Part shown: positions 37,161 to 48,210 of the stretch, one piece after another
Layout of the letters: every line of letters begins with the position of its first letter
Numbering within the stretch: the first letter of the stretch is position 1
Source of the DNA: Paratinospora sagittata
Taxonomy: Eukaryota; Streptophyta; Magnoliopsida; Ranunculales; Menispermaceae
Direction: 5' to 3'
DNA length: 64,000 bases
NCBI GenBank assembly: GCA_035771175.1
Contig: CM069607.1
Location: forward strand, 12,024,501 to 12,088,500
Position numbers and translations under genes: made by a program
The notes under the pieces: model-generated
The model's database searches: none
What the model saw: the letters and a program-made list of their open reading frames with translations, nothing else
What the model was told of the DNA's origin: nothing

Positions 37161-37798
37161 AGTTGTTCCCAAATAAGTCACAGATAAACTTAATAAGAGA
37201 TTTTTCGAATACTGTTAGGGCCTGTTTGGAATTCAATCCAAAAATGGTTTTTAAAAATGGATTTTTAAAAAGTTGTTTTTAGAGTTCATTTTCAAAAAAC
37301 AAGGAAAACAAGTACTTTTTATTGTATTCTTGTTTTCTTCACAAATTTTGAAGTTAAATTAAAATACAGTTTTTAAATACTCTAAAAACATCCTAACCAA
37401 AAAAGTTTGAGGGGAATCTTAATTGGATTTAAAAACAGAAAATCCTATACCAATCCCATTATTATAATAGAATTATTCAAAGTATTATAATGAAAATAGC
37501 ACAAATAAAATCACCTTAATAAGTATTATAATAGTCGCTTTTGACGTAGAAATAGTTTTCTAAATGACTTTTAAAATTAAAAAATTAAGTAGGTCAAGTA
37601 ATTCTATAATTTATATATTGTATAGACTAACTCGATCATAGTTGGGTTGAGTTGAAATTTTTTCAACTCGACTTAATTGGGTAGGGTGGTATTTTGCGAT
37701 AACCCGAACCAACCCAACCCGTGAATACCCCTACTAACAGTTGAGCTGAGGCTTTTTTTGTTTAAAGTTATTGCTCCCTCTTTGTTCTCAACTTCAAC
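37161..37798. other. Intergenic spacer with MITE-like fragments
   Basis: 'gggcctgtttggaattcaat' near 37218 and 'caacccgtgaatacccctac' near 37712 resemble ends of short inverted-repeat elements, but no complete element could be delimited. Confidence 0.25.
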
Positions 37799-38463
37799 TA
37801 GGGGTGTTCATCGAGACCGACCAAACCGAAAAACCAAACTAAACCGATGTGATCGGTTCGATTTGGTTCGGTTTTTGTGAAGTTCGGTTCGATTTTCGGT
37901 TTAAGGAAAGAAAAAACCGATCGGTTCGGTTCAATTTTTGATTTAGACATTGAAAAATTAAATTTAACCCGAACCGAACCGAACCGAACTTGAGGGTAAT
38001 ACTGTCATTTCTCCTATAACCATAAGCTTTAAATATGTAGGAACATAATTAAAATACATTTTGAACTTGCTTTTAATTTTTATTTGTTTAACTATTGGAT
38101 ACTTGATATTGGACGTGCAGGTACATGAAAAAATTGTCTTAAGAAAGGCTTTGAATGGAAAACATGAAGAAAGTTTTCATGCCAATCTCTTTTAGTATTC
38201 CTATTATTGAATGTAATAATGTATTTTGTGTTTTAATTGTAATTATAGAACTATATATTATATTTTTCAAAGAATTGAATGTGTTTTGAAAAGGTAAAAT
38301 AATGTTAAGTATAAAATTTATAACTGTAAACTTAATGTAACTAGGTTCGGTTTGAGTATTAGTTCGGTTCGGTTTCGATTTCAAAAAATCCAACCCGAAC
38401 TAGGTTCGGCTCGATTTCGATTTTTACTAAAAATCGAACCGAACCGAAGTTTGCACACCCCTA
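37799..38463. mobile_element. hAT-like MITE (665 bp)
   Basis: The ends TAGGGGTGTTCA and TTGCACACCCCTA are imperfect inverted repeats. The flanks ACTTCAAC (37791-37798) and ACTTTAAC (38464-38471) match at 7 of 8 positions, as expected for an old 8-bp hAT target duplication. Inside, both ends contain runs of GGTTCGGTTCGG / CCGAACCGAACC, which lengthen the inverted repeats. No transposase. The 84-codon minus frame at 38139-38393 has no domain. Confidence 0.6.
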
Positions 38464-39083
38464 ACTTTAACTCTTATATATATTATAAATAATATTGGCA
38501 ATGTTAATATATTATATAGATTACATGTTGGCGTGGGGTTGAAAGGGAAGCTTTCCCTCTGACCTTCACTTCTTTTTTTATTTTAAGTCATTTAGGAGGG
38601 GAGGATATCAAATAAAATTTTGAGCTAAAATTTCTAGGGTTTGATAGTTCATATTCTAAACCAATTTGATTTGATATGCGTTAGTTGCATCTTTTAACAT
38701 GTGTGTTGGGTTTACGTGACAAAAAAAAATGACCTAAAATAGTTGGGTTGGACAAATTTTATGGTCAAACCCTACCCAACTCACCCGTGCATAGCTCTGG
38801 CTATTGAGTTATGGAAAACAACATTACTAGCCCTCCAACGTTGTCTAATAATTATTAGCTAGGGATTTTTTTTTTTGGGGTAATTCTTTCTCAACTTGAA
38901 TTTTGTTTTATTTACGTTGAGTTGAAATCCGACAATGAAATTTTGTGGAATTGAGTCTTTGATCTTATTCTTATTGAATGTAAAGTTTCATGGAGAAGAA
39001 GTTTTCTCTCGTCTATATGTGATTTCCTTGAGTTTTATTTTTTTTGCTCTCATTTCATTAAGACATTTTTTTTAACTCTAAAA
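38464..39083. other. Intergenic spacer
   Basis: No gene. Includes 'agttgggttggacaaatt...accctacccaactcaccc', an imperfect inverted pair typical of small MITE fragments. Confidence 0.3.
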
Positions 39084-39271
39084 GGCCTTGTTTGATATCT
39101 AAGTTTTTTTTTTTTTTTTTTTTGAGAAGAGACAAAGTAGCAATATATATTACGGTTAATGGGTACAAAGCAACATGAGCATAAGAAATGCTCAAAGTAA
39201 ACATCCACAAAAAAACATCCCAACAGCAAATGAAACAAAACCACACCAAAAGAGTACACACCACAAACAAA

Positions 39272-42200
39272 TTACACTAAGGCATTCCAACTCCTAAGCC
39301 GCTCAGCAAAAGAATAGCATGCTCCTCGCTTAGAGGAGCTAATCCAAGTAGCGGCCGCAATTTTAGAGGAATCCACCACCTTATCCGCATTTTTAAATGT
39401 ATCCTTGGAAATTTTGTTGTTCCTCTCACTCCATATAAACCATATGAAATAAGACTCCCAATGTCCTTGCACCTCCTGTTAATCCTGTCAACTTGGTTAA
39501 ATAAGAAGCAATTTTGCGCGAGAGAGGAACCGAGAACTTCTCCGGCAACAATCTTTCCCATTCGTTCCAGATTTGAGCAAAAAATGCACAGCTGAAAAAC
39601 ATGTGGTCCACCGACTCCTGTCCCTGATAACATAGCACGCAACAATGGGGTGAAAGACAAAAGTTGGGCAAGCGTCTTTGAATAAGGTCCTGTGTACAGA
39701 TTCTTTTAAGTGCAACAAGCCAACCAAACACTCTTATTCTATTTGGAATTGCAACTTTCTAGATGTGATGAACAAATGAGGGGATAGGTTGGGTAGGGGA
39801 ATATGTGAGATGGTAGAACAGAGACTGACAAGAATAGGAACTTGATTTGTCAAGGGACCAAAGGAAAGAGTCATGTGTGGAGGGGGGATAGTCTAATAGT
39901 CTCTATTCTAAGTAATAGTGAGCAAATTTCAGTTTCCCCCTAGGGGTAAGATTCCTTGGAAAGCGAAAATCTCAAGTTGTGTGTTGGAGAGGAGGGGCAA
40001 GATGATGGCTTATGAAATGGCTAATAGGGGCATTCGGGCAAGTTGAAAGGTAAAATAGGTAAGGGAAAGAAAGTCCAAGGGGAGTATGTAACAACCCAAG
40101 AATTTGAAACAAATAGATAATACATCATAGAATGACTTAAAACAATAGTGTTCGCATGAACATTGTACTCAACATGAAACGAGAATTGAGGATTTAGGTT
40201 CATCGATTTAAGCCCAATGAAGTACCCAGCGAAGTGCCTAAAAACCCCAAAAAAATGCCCAAAAACCCAGACACGTGCCTAGGCAAGTTTTGTGCTCTTT
40301 TTATAAATAAGAGGGGGGGGGGGGTTCTCCCCCACCCAAAACCATTATCTACGCCTCTCAAACCCTCAAAAACACCGAGACTTTCCCTCGCGATGTTTGG
40401 AACGTTGAGATGTAGTCCGCGACACTTGAAACCCAGCATTACGCTGAAACTCTATCCGCACCTCTTGAGAGTCTAACGAGGCACCGAGATGAATAATGCG
40501 CCAAAATGTTGTCTGTGGCACTTAAAGTCTAATAATGCGCTGAGATGCTGTCTGAGGCTCCTAGAGACCCATGATTCACTGAGATGCGGTCCACAGACTG
40601 CAAGATCTAACGATGTGCCGAAGTGTTGTCCGATTCAAGGTAGAGGAAAGTCATGGGCACAATGCTCGTAGAATGGCTGCAGAGATGGACATAGTACGTT
40701 CTCGTGAAACGGCGACAAGATTCGCGAGGTAGGGATAAAGGCATAGGTTTGTGTATTCTTTTACTTTATGATAAGCATGACATTGCATTGTTTATATACA
40801 TGATACCATGCTACAATACTTCATGCATATGGCATATTATTGATGAGGGTGGTCCCTTGTCTTTGAGACAACCATGAGAACCCTCATGATGCGATTGAGC
40901 ACCTTTGCTTGCTGGACCTGGAGCTGCGTTGTGCTCGGTCCCGTGATTTCAAAGGAGAACCATCACATGATGATACTAAGCACACGGCCCGTGGTGCACT
41001 CAGTATTTGTTATTTGATTTATAAAGCACACATATGTTAGCACGAAGGATGCTGCTGCATTTCATGATTGTATTGCTTGACGTGGATTAAAATGTTTTAT
41101 TATATGTACTATTGTATTTATCTTCTGTAAATGTTGCATTTATTCTGCTAGATCCACTAAGCTGTTGAGCTCACCCCGTTGATATTTTTCCAGGCTCTTA
41201 GATGTTGCATGTTAGAGCAAAAGTCGTCGGTGCTAGAGAGCGGGACGTCGACGTAGATCTAGGTGTGTAAATGTTTGTAGATGTACTTTCGCTACGTACT
41301 CGTGCATGTAAGTTAATGTACTATTTGTACTTGTGCCCTCCTTAATTAATGGGAGATGAATAAAAGATCTATGTTGATATTCATAATTGTTAGCACTCCG
41401 GTTCTACGATTCATTGCGTATTATTTTGGGTAACAGAACGGGATGTGACAGAGTATCACCACACCAATTGTCTTCCCAAAAGCGGATAGAATGACCGTTA
41501 CAAACTTTGGGAGTGATGTGGTGAAGGAAAATAGGATACAGGCTCGAAATGAACTTCCATGGGTAACATGGGAAGCACTACCAGATTTCATCCCAGATGA
41601 AGAATGCCCATGTTTGCTTCGAATGACTTGAGCCCATAGTGCCTCATTCTCTTTCATGAACAACCACAACCATTTCGCACCAAGGGCCTTATTCCTTATC
41701 TTAATGTTGCCAATGCCAAAACCACCGAGTACATGTGATTTTTGAACATTCTTCTAACTGATCAAGTGAAAACTTCTACCACCATCCACCTCATTCCAAA
41801 AGAAAGACCGCATCATTTTTTCAAGCTTGGACACCACTGTTACTGGGATTTTAAATAAAGACATAAAGTTATTGGGCGTAGCCATGAGAGCAGATTCGAT
41901 AAGCACAAGTTTTCCCCCTCTAGATAGAAAACTCCTCTTCCACCCACTAAGCTTCTTTTCCACCTTGGGCACCACTGGATCTCAAAAATTTTTCTTTTAA
42001 GGGGTTCCCTCCCAAAGGAAGCCCAAGATAAAAATTGGCCACCTGCCCACTTCACATCTCATCTTAGTAGCAAGACAAGCGATGTCATTAGGGTCCATGT
42101 TGATGCCAACAAGTTGGCTCTTAGCCATGTTGATATTCAAACCAAAATTTTTGCAGAAACGATGAAGTACCTCCATTAGATGCATAACGTTCGACTCAGC

Positions 42201-44279
42201 TCCTTGAAGAAGGAATAAGGCATCGTTGGCGTAGTGGAGGTAAGAGACCTCTACATTATCCTTACCAACGGAAAAGCCTCGAACAACATCAAATTGGGTA
42301 GCTTTTTGGACAAGACTCCCCAAAACATCTGCTACTAGAGTGAAGAGGAAAGGAGATAGCGGATCTCCTTGTCGGAAACCTCTACTGGTGTCGAATTTAT
42401 CCCTTGGGCAACCATGAATGATGACAAAGTAATTCACCGAGCTAATACAATCATATATCCAGCTTCTCCATTTGTCCCCCATCCCTTTGTTGAACATAAC
42501 ATGATCAAGGAAATCCCAATCCACTGTATCATAGGCCTTCGCAAAATCATCCTTGAAAAACACTGCTTACTTTTTCAAGCATCAATAATCTTCCACTTTC
42601 TCATTTGCAATAAGGACTGCATTTAGAATCTGTCTATCTTCAATAAAGGCGGATTGAGAAACACCAATGGTAGTATGTAGTATACTCTGGAGCCTATTGG
42701 CCAGAACTTTAGAAATGATTTTGTAGAGGCTAGTAACTAAACTGATGAGGCGATAATCAGAAACTTTTGTAGAGTTTATCTTCTTTGGGATAAGGCATAT
42801 GCAAGTCTCGTTGGTCTTTTTGTTGATGATCCCATGTTCATGAAGATCTTCCATAACTTTCATAATGTCCCCCTTAAGAGTGTTCCAAGACTTTTAGCAG
42901 AAGAGCATGGTGAAATCGTCTGGACCCGGAGCCTTACTGCCCTCACAACTAAAGATTGTTTGTTTGACTTCTTCCTCCTTAAAAGGTTTCTCTAGAGAGT
43001 TTCTAGTCTCGGAAGTAATTGGTCTCCAATCAATATCTTCAATACCCCATGTATTCTCTTCTTGGCCCGTATACAAATTCTTGAAAAACTGCACAATTTC
43101 ATCAACCACACCACCTTCATCCTCGACAATGGTGTCGTCGAGTTTTTCAATCTTGAAAATACAATTTTTGGCCCTTCTATTACTCAGAATGCGATGAAAA
43201 AATTTAGAGTTTTCATCTCCTTCTTTCAGCCATTTAATCTTAGCTTTTTGGAAGGAGGTCCTATCTTCAAGCAAGGAGACCTCCACAATCTCCTCCTTAG
43301 CCTTCTTTTGCGCGAAAACAAGATCTTGATTCCACCCTAGATGTCCCTCCCTCTCATCAATGGTTCGGATCAAATCTTCCAAGCTCCTCTTCTTGTGTTT
43401 GATGGACCCAAAAATTGAATTGTTCCAAAGCTTGAAATTTGATTTCAGATCGATTAACTTCAATATAGATTAGTGCCCAACTTGCCCATATGTCAATGAG
43501 GAATTCTATTAAGCTGCTACATTTTGTTGAAAGTCTTTATGCTCAACCCATAAATTTTCAAGCCGGAAAGGCGTGGGACCCTACTTGGTTGGCTTATTTT
43601 CGAGGACAATAGGACTGTGGTCGGAAGTGAACCTTATCATGGATTCTTGTCTAAAGAAAGGGAAAATGGAACACCGCCCTGTGAAAGTAAAAGTCGCTCG
43701 AGTCTAACAAAAATTAGATCAACTCTAAGATTAGACCAAGTATACTTTGCGTTGAGGAGAGGCGGATCATAGAGGCCCAAATAAAAAATAATGGAGTTAA
43801 ACTCTTGCATAGATCTAGTAAGTCGTGTGCTATTCATTTTTCTTTCAGATTTCTGACGGTATTGAAATCACCTCCCAAGATCCAATTCTACCCACAAATG
43901 TTACTCAAAGCACCTAGTTCCATCCAAAAATTATCACAAAGCCAGTAGGAAGACGGTCGGTAAATACCTAACAACCACCAAAGAAATCCTCCTGCATTTT
44001 TGATCTGGAAGGAAACAGAGAAATCACCGACCCAGCTTTGAACCAGCTCAATCAACCTAGTCTCCCAAACGATCAAGATCCCACCTGTTGACCCCCACGT
44101 CGGGAGAGAAACACAAGCTTTGAATCTCGAACTCCATAATCTGCTCACTAACGATCGATCAACAACAAACTTTTCATTTCCTGAAGAATAACAATATCTG
44201 GGTTCATCTTACAAATAGTCTTCTTAATCATGGTGCACTTCTGGACGCAACCTCTCACATTCCAAGAAAGAATCTTCAT
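39272..44279 (-). pseudogene. LINE-A ORF2: endonuclease, reverse transcriptase, zf-RVT
   Basis: The frame starts at an ATG on the minus strand at 44279 with KILSWNVRG and, shortly after, ILQEMK, the endonuclease motif carrying the catalytic Glu. The endonuclease continues at 44148-43888 and 43837-43637 (KYTWSNLR). The linker and start of the reverse transcriptase are at 43463-42894 (SKAPGPDDFT) and 42863-42582, and the core at 42563-41997 (DDFAKAYDTVDW, RQGDPLSPFLF). In the catalytic YADD box the sequence reads YANDALF, so one aspartate is lost. Thumb sequence follows at 41975-41754, and a zf-RVT domain (CVLCYQG...HMFFSC) at 39731-39426. At least six frame breaks and the solo LTR interrupt it. 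Confidence 0.88.
40087..41450 (+). mobile_element. Solo LTR inside LINE-A (TSD GAGTA)
   Basis: The 1364-bp block starts TGTAACAACCCAAG and ends GGGATGTGACA. It is flanked by GAGTA at 40082-40086 and GAGTA at 41451-41455. The related LINE-B copy at about 56880-56930 has the corresponding LINE sequence without an insert, so it serves as an empty site. No gag or pol inside. A series of 'gagatgctgtccg' modules near 40407-40640 and the phrase 'gttgagctcaccccg' near 41163 resemble gypsy LTRs. Frames at 40234-40671 are not genes. Confidence 0.85.
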
Positions 44280-44442
44280 TTGGACACAACACATTTCTCC
44301 TTACCACAACCAAGAAGTTGCAATCTGCCTTTGCTATTGGTATATAATAACTTCCTGAAGTTCTTCATCGCTTGTTTCCTCTACAACCGACGCATGTTAA
44401 GGTTAATTTTCTTAATAAATCTAGCCACTCTATCTGATGATC

Positions 44443-46292
44443 TTAAGTGAATTTCCGAGGCACCTGATCCAATAGAAGTCGGCCTACCTTCATCCTCGCT
44501 GACTTGATGATCATCACTGACACTAGCCTCATCCACTTGGTTGTCTTCATTACCCATTGTAGAATTTGTGTCTTTGAAAGTCTTATTACCACACACTGCA
44601 CCCTCAACCTTGTGTGGGCATGTTTTGGGAGAGAGTTGGGGCACAGGATAAAGGTAAGAGAGTTGTGTTGATAGGTCAAGAGATTGTGCGGGAGAGAAGA
44701 ATCACATTTAAAAAGTTCCAAATCCAAAGAGTTGCAAATTGTTGGAAGTACCTGAGCATTGTTGATAGTTCTGCACTTTGGATCATCCATAATAGCGTGT
44801 AACTGCTCGATCCCATACTCGTCCGCCTCAACACCATGCGCCGGATCTCCTTGCTCATGTTCAAATTCACCATAGTCTTCCAAATCCTCGTTATTGTTGA
44901 ACCATTCCATGTTATCTTCATGGTGAAGATTTAGAAGCTCGTTGTCCATCTTGCCTACAATCTGCTTGCCCTTGGAGATCCTAGAGTAAGTACGTTGTCG
45001 TTCGCGCTGCAGTTGCTGTCCAGAAAGAGGTATGTGTCTGACGTATCTTCCAATCTCTGAGCTGGAGCTATGGTGATCTTCATCTCATGTGAGAACGCAT
45101 TTGCCTTTATCAGTCGATCCCCTGCCTTAGTTTTGAGCTGTTACGATGTATCGCTCCCCTGGGATGTTTTAATAATCCTAGGTCTAAAACTTGCTTTGGA
45201 CTTGGTTGCTCCTCCGTTGGAAATATCGTGTTGGACTTCTTTTAAAATAGGCTTTTCCAAGTTTGTTCTTCTAATAAAGGATTGTGGACCCATTGCCTGG
45301 CAGAGAAATGTCCGCGTTAATGGCCCGTGAACCTGAAGGCTTACCATTTTGTGGTCGATTAGGCTTAAGGCCTGTGAATGTGTAATTGTTGGACTCCACT
45401 TCCTAGGCCTGATCAACGTCCATGACATGGGCCTTTTTAGAGTTCGATCCATTCGCTGGTCATGGAACATTTGAGGAACGTGGCACATTTTGTTTTCCGT
45501 ACGTCCACCTGCTGGAAAATCACGTTTTTCGATTATATGTGCAACGTGTCCGTCTCTAGTTGCTGGTGGAACCTTCCTCCTCTGCACCACGTCAGTCCAT
45601 GCTGGAGTATGGCCACTACCCTGCCATCTACTCTCAGCCTTAGGATTATCTCGAGCATCGGACGATGCATGCAAGCCTATACCAAACCGATCTCCTTCCT
45701 TGAACTTGCCTGGAGCTCCGCCGGACTCCGGTGACCTGCAAGGTTTGATTTTCAACTTTCGAATCCCAACGTACTTGCCTCCAATGTTGACGGTAATGTT
45801 CTCTGGAATGAAACCATCCTTATTACCCCAGACTTTAATCTTAGCATATCGCAAGAAGGAAAATTGTGATGTCTCCTCGTCAACCTGTAAGAGTTCTCCA
45901 CATTTAGCATCAATGAATAACTCTTGGTTCCAACTCTCAACTAGAATACCATCGACTCCAATCCAAGTGTTGAAGCATCTTGTGCGTTGGTTTTGCCATT
46001 GGAAATCGGGGTGCCAATCTACCACTCTAGCTCTTTGAGAACTAATCCCTTTACGTAGCTCTTTCTGTTCATCAATTGATCGACACCAAAACACGACTAT
46101 ATCGTCACCCAACACCAACACCGCTAATCTCCGATGAATGACAGCGGAGATTTCTCGCTCTAACTCATTGTAGCGAACTGATGGGTGTAATCTGAAAATG
46201 ATCATCGCCAAATCCCAGAAACCTCCGTTGTGTGATTTAGCAGGCTTCATAGTAACTCCATAACCGACTTGGAACACAGTTTTGGGAACCAA
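44443..46292 (-). pseudogene. LINE-A ORF1 (DUF4283-like nucleic-acid-binding protein)
   Basis: An open frame of 383 codons (46292-45141) starts MVPKTVFQVGYG; a shifted continuation at 44949-44443 encodes an acidic segment and a degraded tail. The central part (FRLHPSVRYNELEREI, RCFNTWIGVDGILVESW, SQFSFLRYAKIKVWG) follows the pattern of plant LINE ORF1 proteins: a DUF4283-like domain followed by a region before a zinc knuckle. No intact CCHC motif is visible. In plant L1 elements ORF1 binds the element RNA. The long open 5' portion next to a frameshifted 3' portion suggests moderate age. Confidence 0.7.
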
Positions 46293-46910
46293 AATCTGTG
46301 CAGACTAATTTCAAAACTATCTCACCCATTTGTTGTGTTTGTTTCTGGAATGAAGATGAAACGTGAACGACCTCCGTGAATAACCATCACTCTCATGAAA
46401 CTCCTTCTAGTGTTCTTGAGGGTTTCAAAGATAACTATGTACGTTTTTCCCCGGAATGATTGTCTGAAGCAGCCAATGATTCTTGTTTTCCGGCCTCTCC
46501 TATTTGATTGAGAAGCCAGTTAGAAGAATCAAAGTCCATTTTAGTAGAGAAAGTTCTTCCTCTATCTTAATCTCTTTCCTATCAGACATAAATCGAATCG
46601 AGAATTTCTTTTTCCCTGCAGTGAAACTTGAGGTGTTGGTGTTGGGTACCGTAATGACCGGCCATCGAGAAGTTTAGAAATCGCAACCATCGTGATGGTG
46701 ATGAAAGGGCAAAGGCAGCACAAAAAAGTGGAAACTAAACGGGGAAAGGGAATGCAAAGGATGGGGGAGAGGGAAACAACAAGGTAATGTGGTCAAGTTG
46801 CAGGAGAAGTGAGTATCGAGTTACAGGAGACTCAGAGAGAGATGTGAGGATGGGGGAGGCAAGGAAGATGAGAGGGAAAATTGTCCATCGTTGAGTTTTT
46901 TTCTACTGAG

Positions 46911-47616
46911 ATTTTTTTTTTCAAAAAAATATAGTTTTTGAGAAATAATTTCTCAAGAAATTATTTTTTGAAGAATTTTCTCATGGTTATTTGATTGTAC
47001 ATGAAAAAAAAAAATTAATACTCTAATGACGTAAAAAAATTGGTTAATGAAAAGTTTCATAAAATATAAATATTAACATAATCAATAATACTAAAATTTT
47101 CTCATGAGAAAATCAAATTTTATCACCTCTACTGGTGAGAAAATTTTTGTGAGAAAATAAGGAGGTTAAAAAAAAAATTCTTCAGAAAATATTGACAATC
47201 AAACGCACAACTTTTTTATTTTCTTGATAAAATAATAATTTTATCACCATTTTATTATTTTCTCAAGAAAATGAAAGGCTTTCTCGAGAAAAATGAAAAA
47301 TTTGTGTGGTTGATGGTTAAAATTTTCTTGAGAATTTTTTTTTTAACCTCGTTATTTTCTCATCCAAATTCTCACACCTATAAAGGTGTGAAAATATAAT
47401 TTTCTCACGAGAAAATCTTTGGCATTATTGATAAGATCCATATTTATATTCAATGAAACTTCTTATAATCTATTCTCTTTGCATTATAGAGAATCAAAAA
47501 ATATTTTTTTATACACAACCAAACAAGCGTGAAATTTTTTTTAAAAAATTGCTTCAGAATGTATTTTTTGAGAAATCTACATTTTCACGACATTTCTCAG
47601 CTATCAAATAGACCCC
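46911..47616. mobile_element. MITE family M, two copies in inverted arrangement
   Basis: The left half (46911 to about 47245) carries 'gagaaataatttctcaaga', 'ttatttgattgtacatgaa', 'acataatcaataata' and 'caatcaaacgcacaac' in that order. The right half (about 47250-47616) holds the same blocks on the opposite strand and ends CAGCTATCAAATAGACCCC. A third, single copy lies at 59741-60117. The arrangement is either two tail-to-tail insertions or a fold-back element. The missing left terminus matches GGCCTTGTTTGATATCTAAG at 39084-39103, on the other side of LINE-A. No coding capacity. Confidence 0.6.
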
Positions 47617-48210
47617 AAGTCTACTTCGTTTTGATAGCAACTCTAGTCTACTTATCATCTCTAAACAAAACGAATAATAAAAAATATTTTTGAAATAAAT
47701 GTTTTAATTTCTGTAGAGGTATAATTTTTATAATAAATAAATAATTTTGGATATGATTCATTTTTTAAGTGGAAGCATAGGGTAAAGTTGAGAAACGCTT
47801 CCTTAACATTATTTTTTTATTTTTTATTTTTTTTATTTTAGATATTGATATAATGTCAAAAGATGCTGACACTTAGGCTAGAGGAAGCCGAGACCCCTTA
47901 ATAGTTTTAAAAAGACAAGTACAACAACAAGAGACATAAGGAGCCCGAATGAGAACTACAAGAACTAACTACTATGATCTTATATCCACTTTTTATGAAA
48001 AAAAGAAAAACTCTAACTTATTTACAAGAAAAAAGAATCGAATTCTTAATTTTCGAGTAAAAAGGTCTAGATATACACCATTAAAAGTAGCCAAAGTGGG
48101 CTACCTTAGTATTATTTGTTTATGTACTTTATTTATTTTCCCCTTAAATAGGCCTATTTTATGAAACATGTCCACAGATCACAATTACACTCTCTCTCAG
48201 TGACGAAAAA
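47617..48210 (+). promoter_or_regulatory. 5' region of the methyltransferase gene
   Basis: About 600 bp of AT-rich DNA lies between the MITE pair and the start codon, with a short CT-rich leader (TTACACTCTCTCTCAGTGACG, 48184-48204) just before the ATG. No unequivocal TATA box. MITE sequence begins within 600 bp of the start codon, so it may form part of the promoter. Confidence 0.35.

Larger units (their letters stand above)
39104..46896 (-). mobile_element. LINE-A: near full-length L1-type retrotransposon
   Basis: On the minus strand the order is 5' UTR (about 46896-46293), ORF1 (46292-44443), ORF2 with endonuclease, reverse transcriptase and zf-RVT (44279-39272), 3' UTR and a poly(A) tail (T run at 39104-39123). 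Without the inserted solo LTR (40087-41450) and its duplicated 5 bp it is about 6.4 kb, a normal plant L1 length. The flanks TTTGATATCTAAG (39091-39103) and TTTTTCTACTGAG (46898-46910) both resemble TTTGATAGCTGAG, the terminus of the MITE at 46911-47616. They may be an eroded target duplication, meaning LINE-A landed in the edge of that MITE. Many frameshifts make it inactive. Confidence 0.8.

Noticed and set aside
40234..40671. Plus frames of 80 and 60 codons with Pro/Leu-rich sequence
   Set aside because: They lie in the solo LTR and translate its repeated 'gagatgctgtccg' modules; no domain.
45462..46038. Plus-strand frames of 90 and 182 codons
   Set aside because: Antisense to LINE-A ORF1; no domain of their own.
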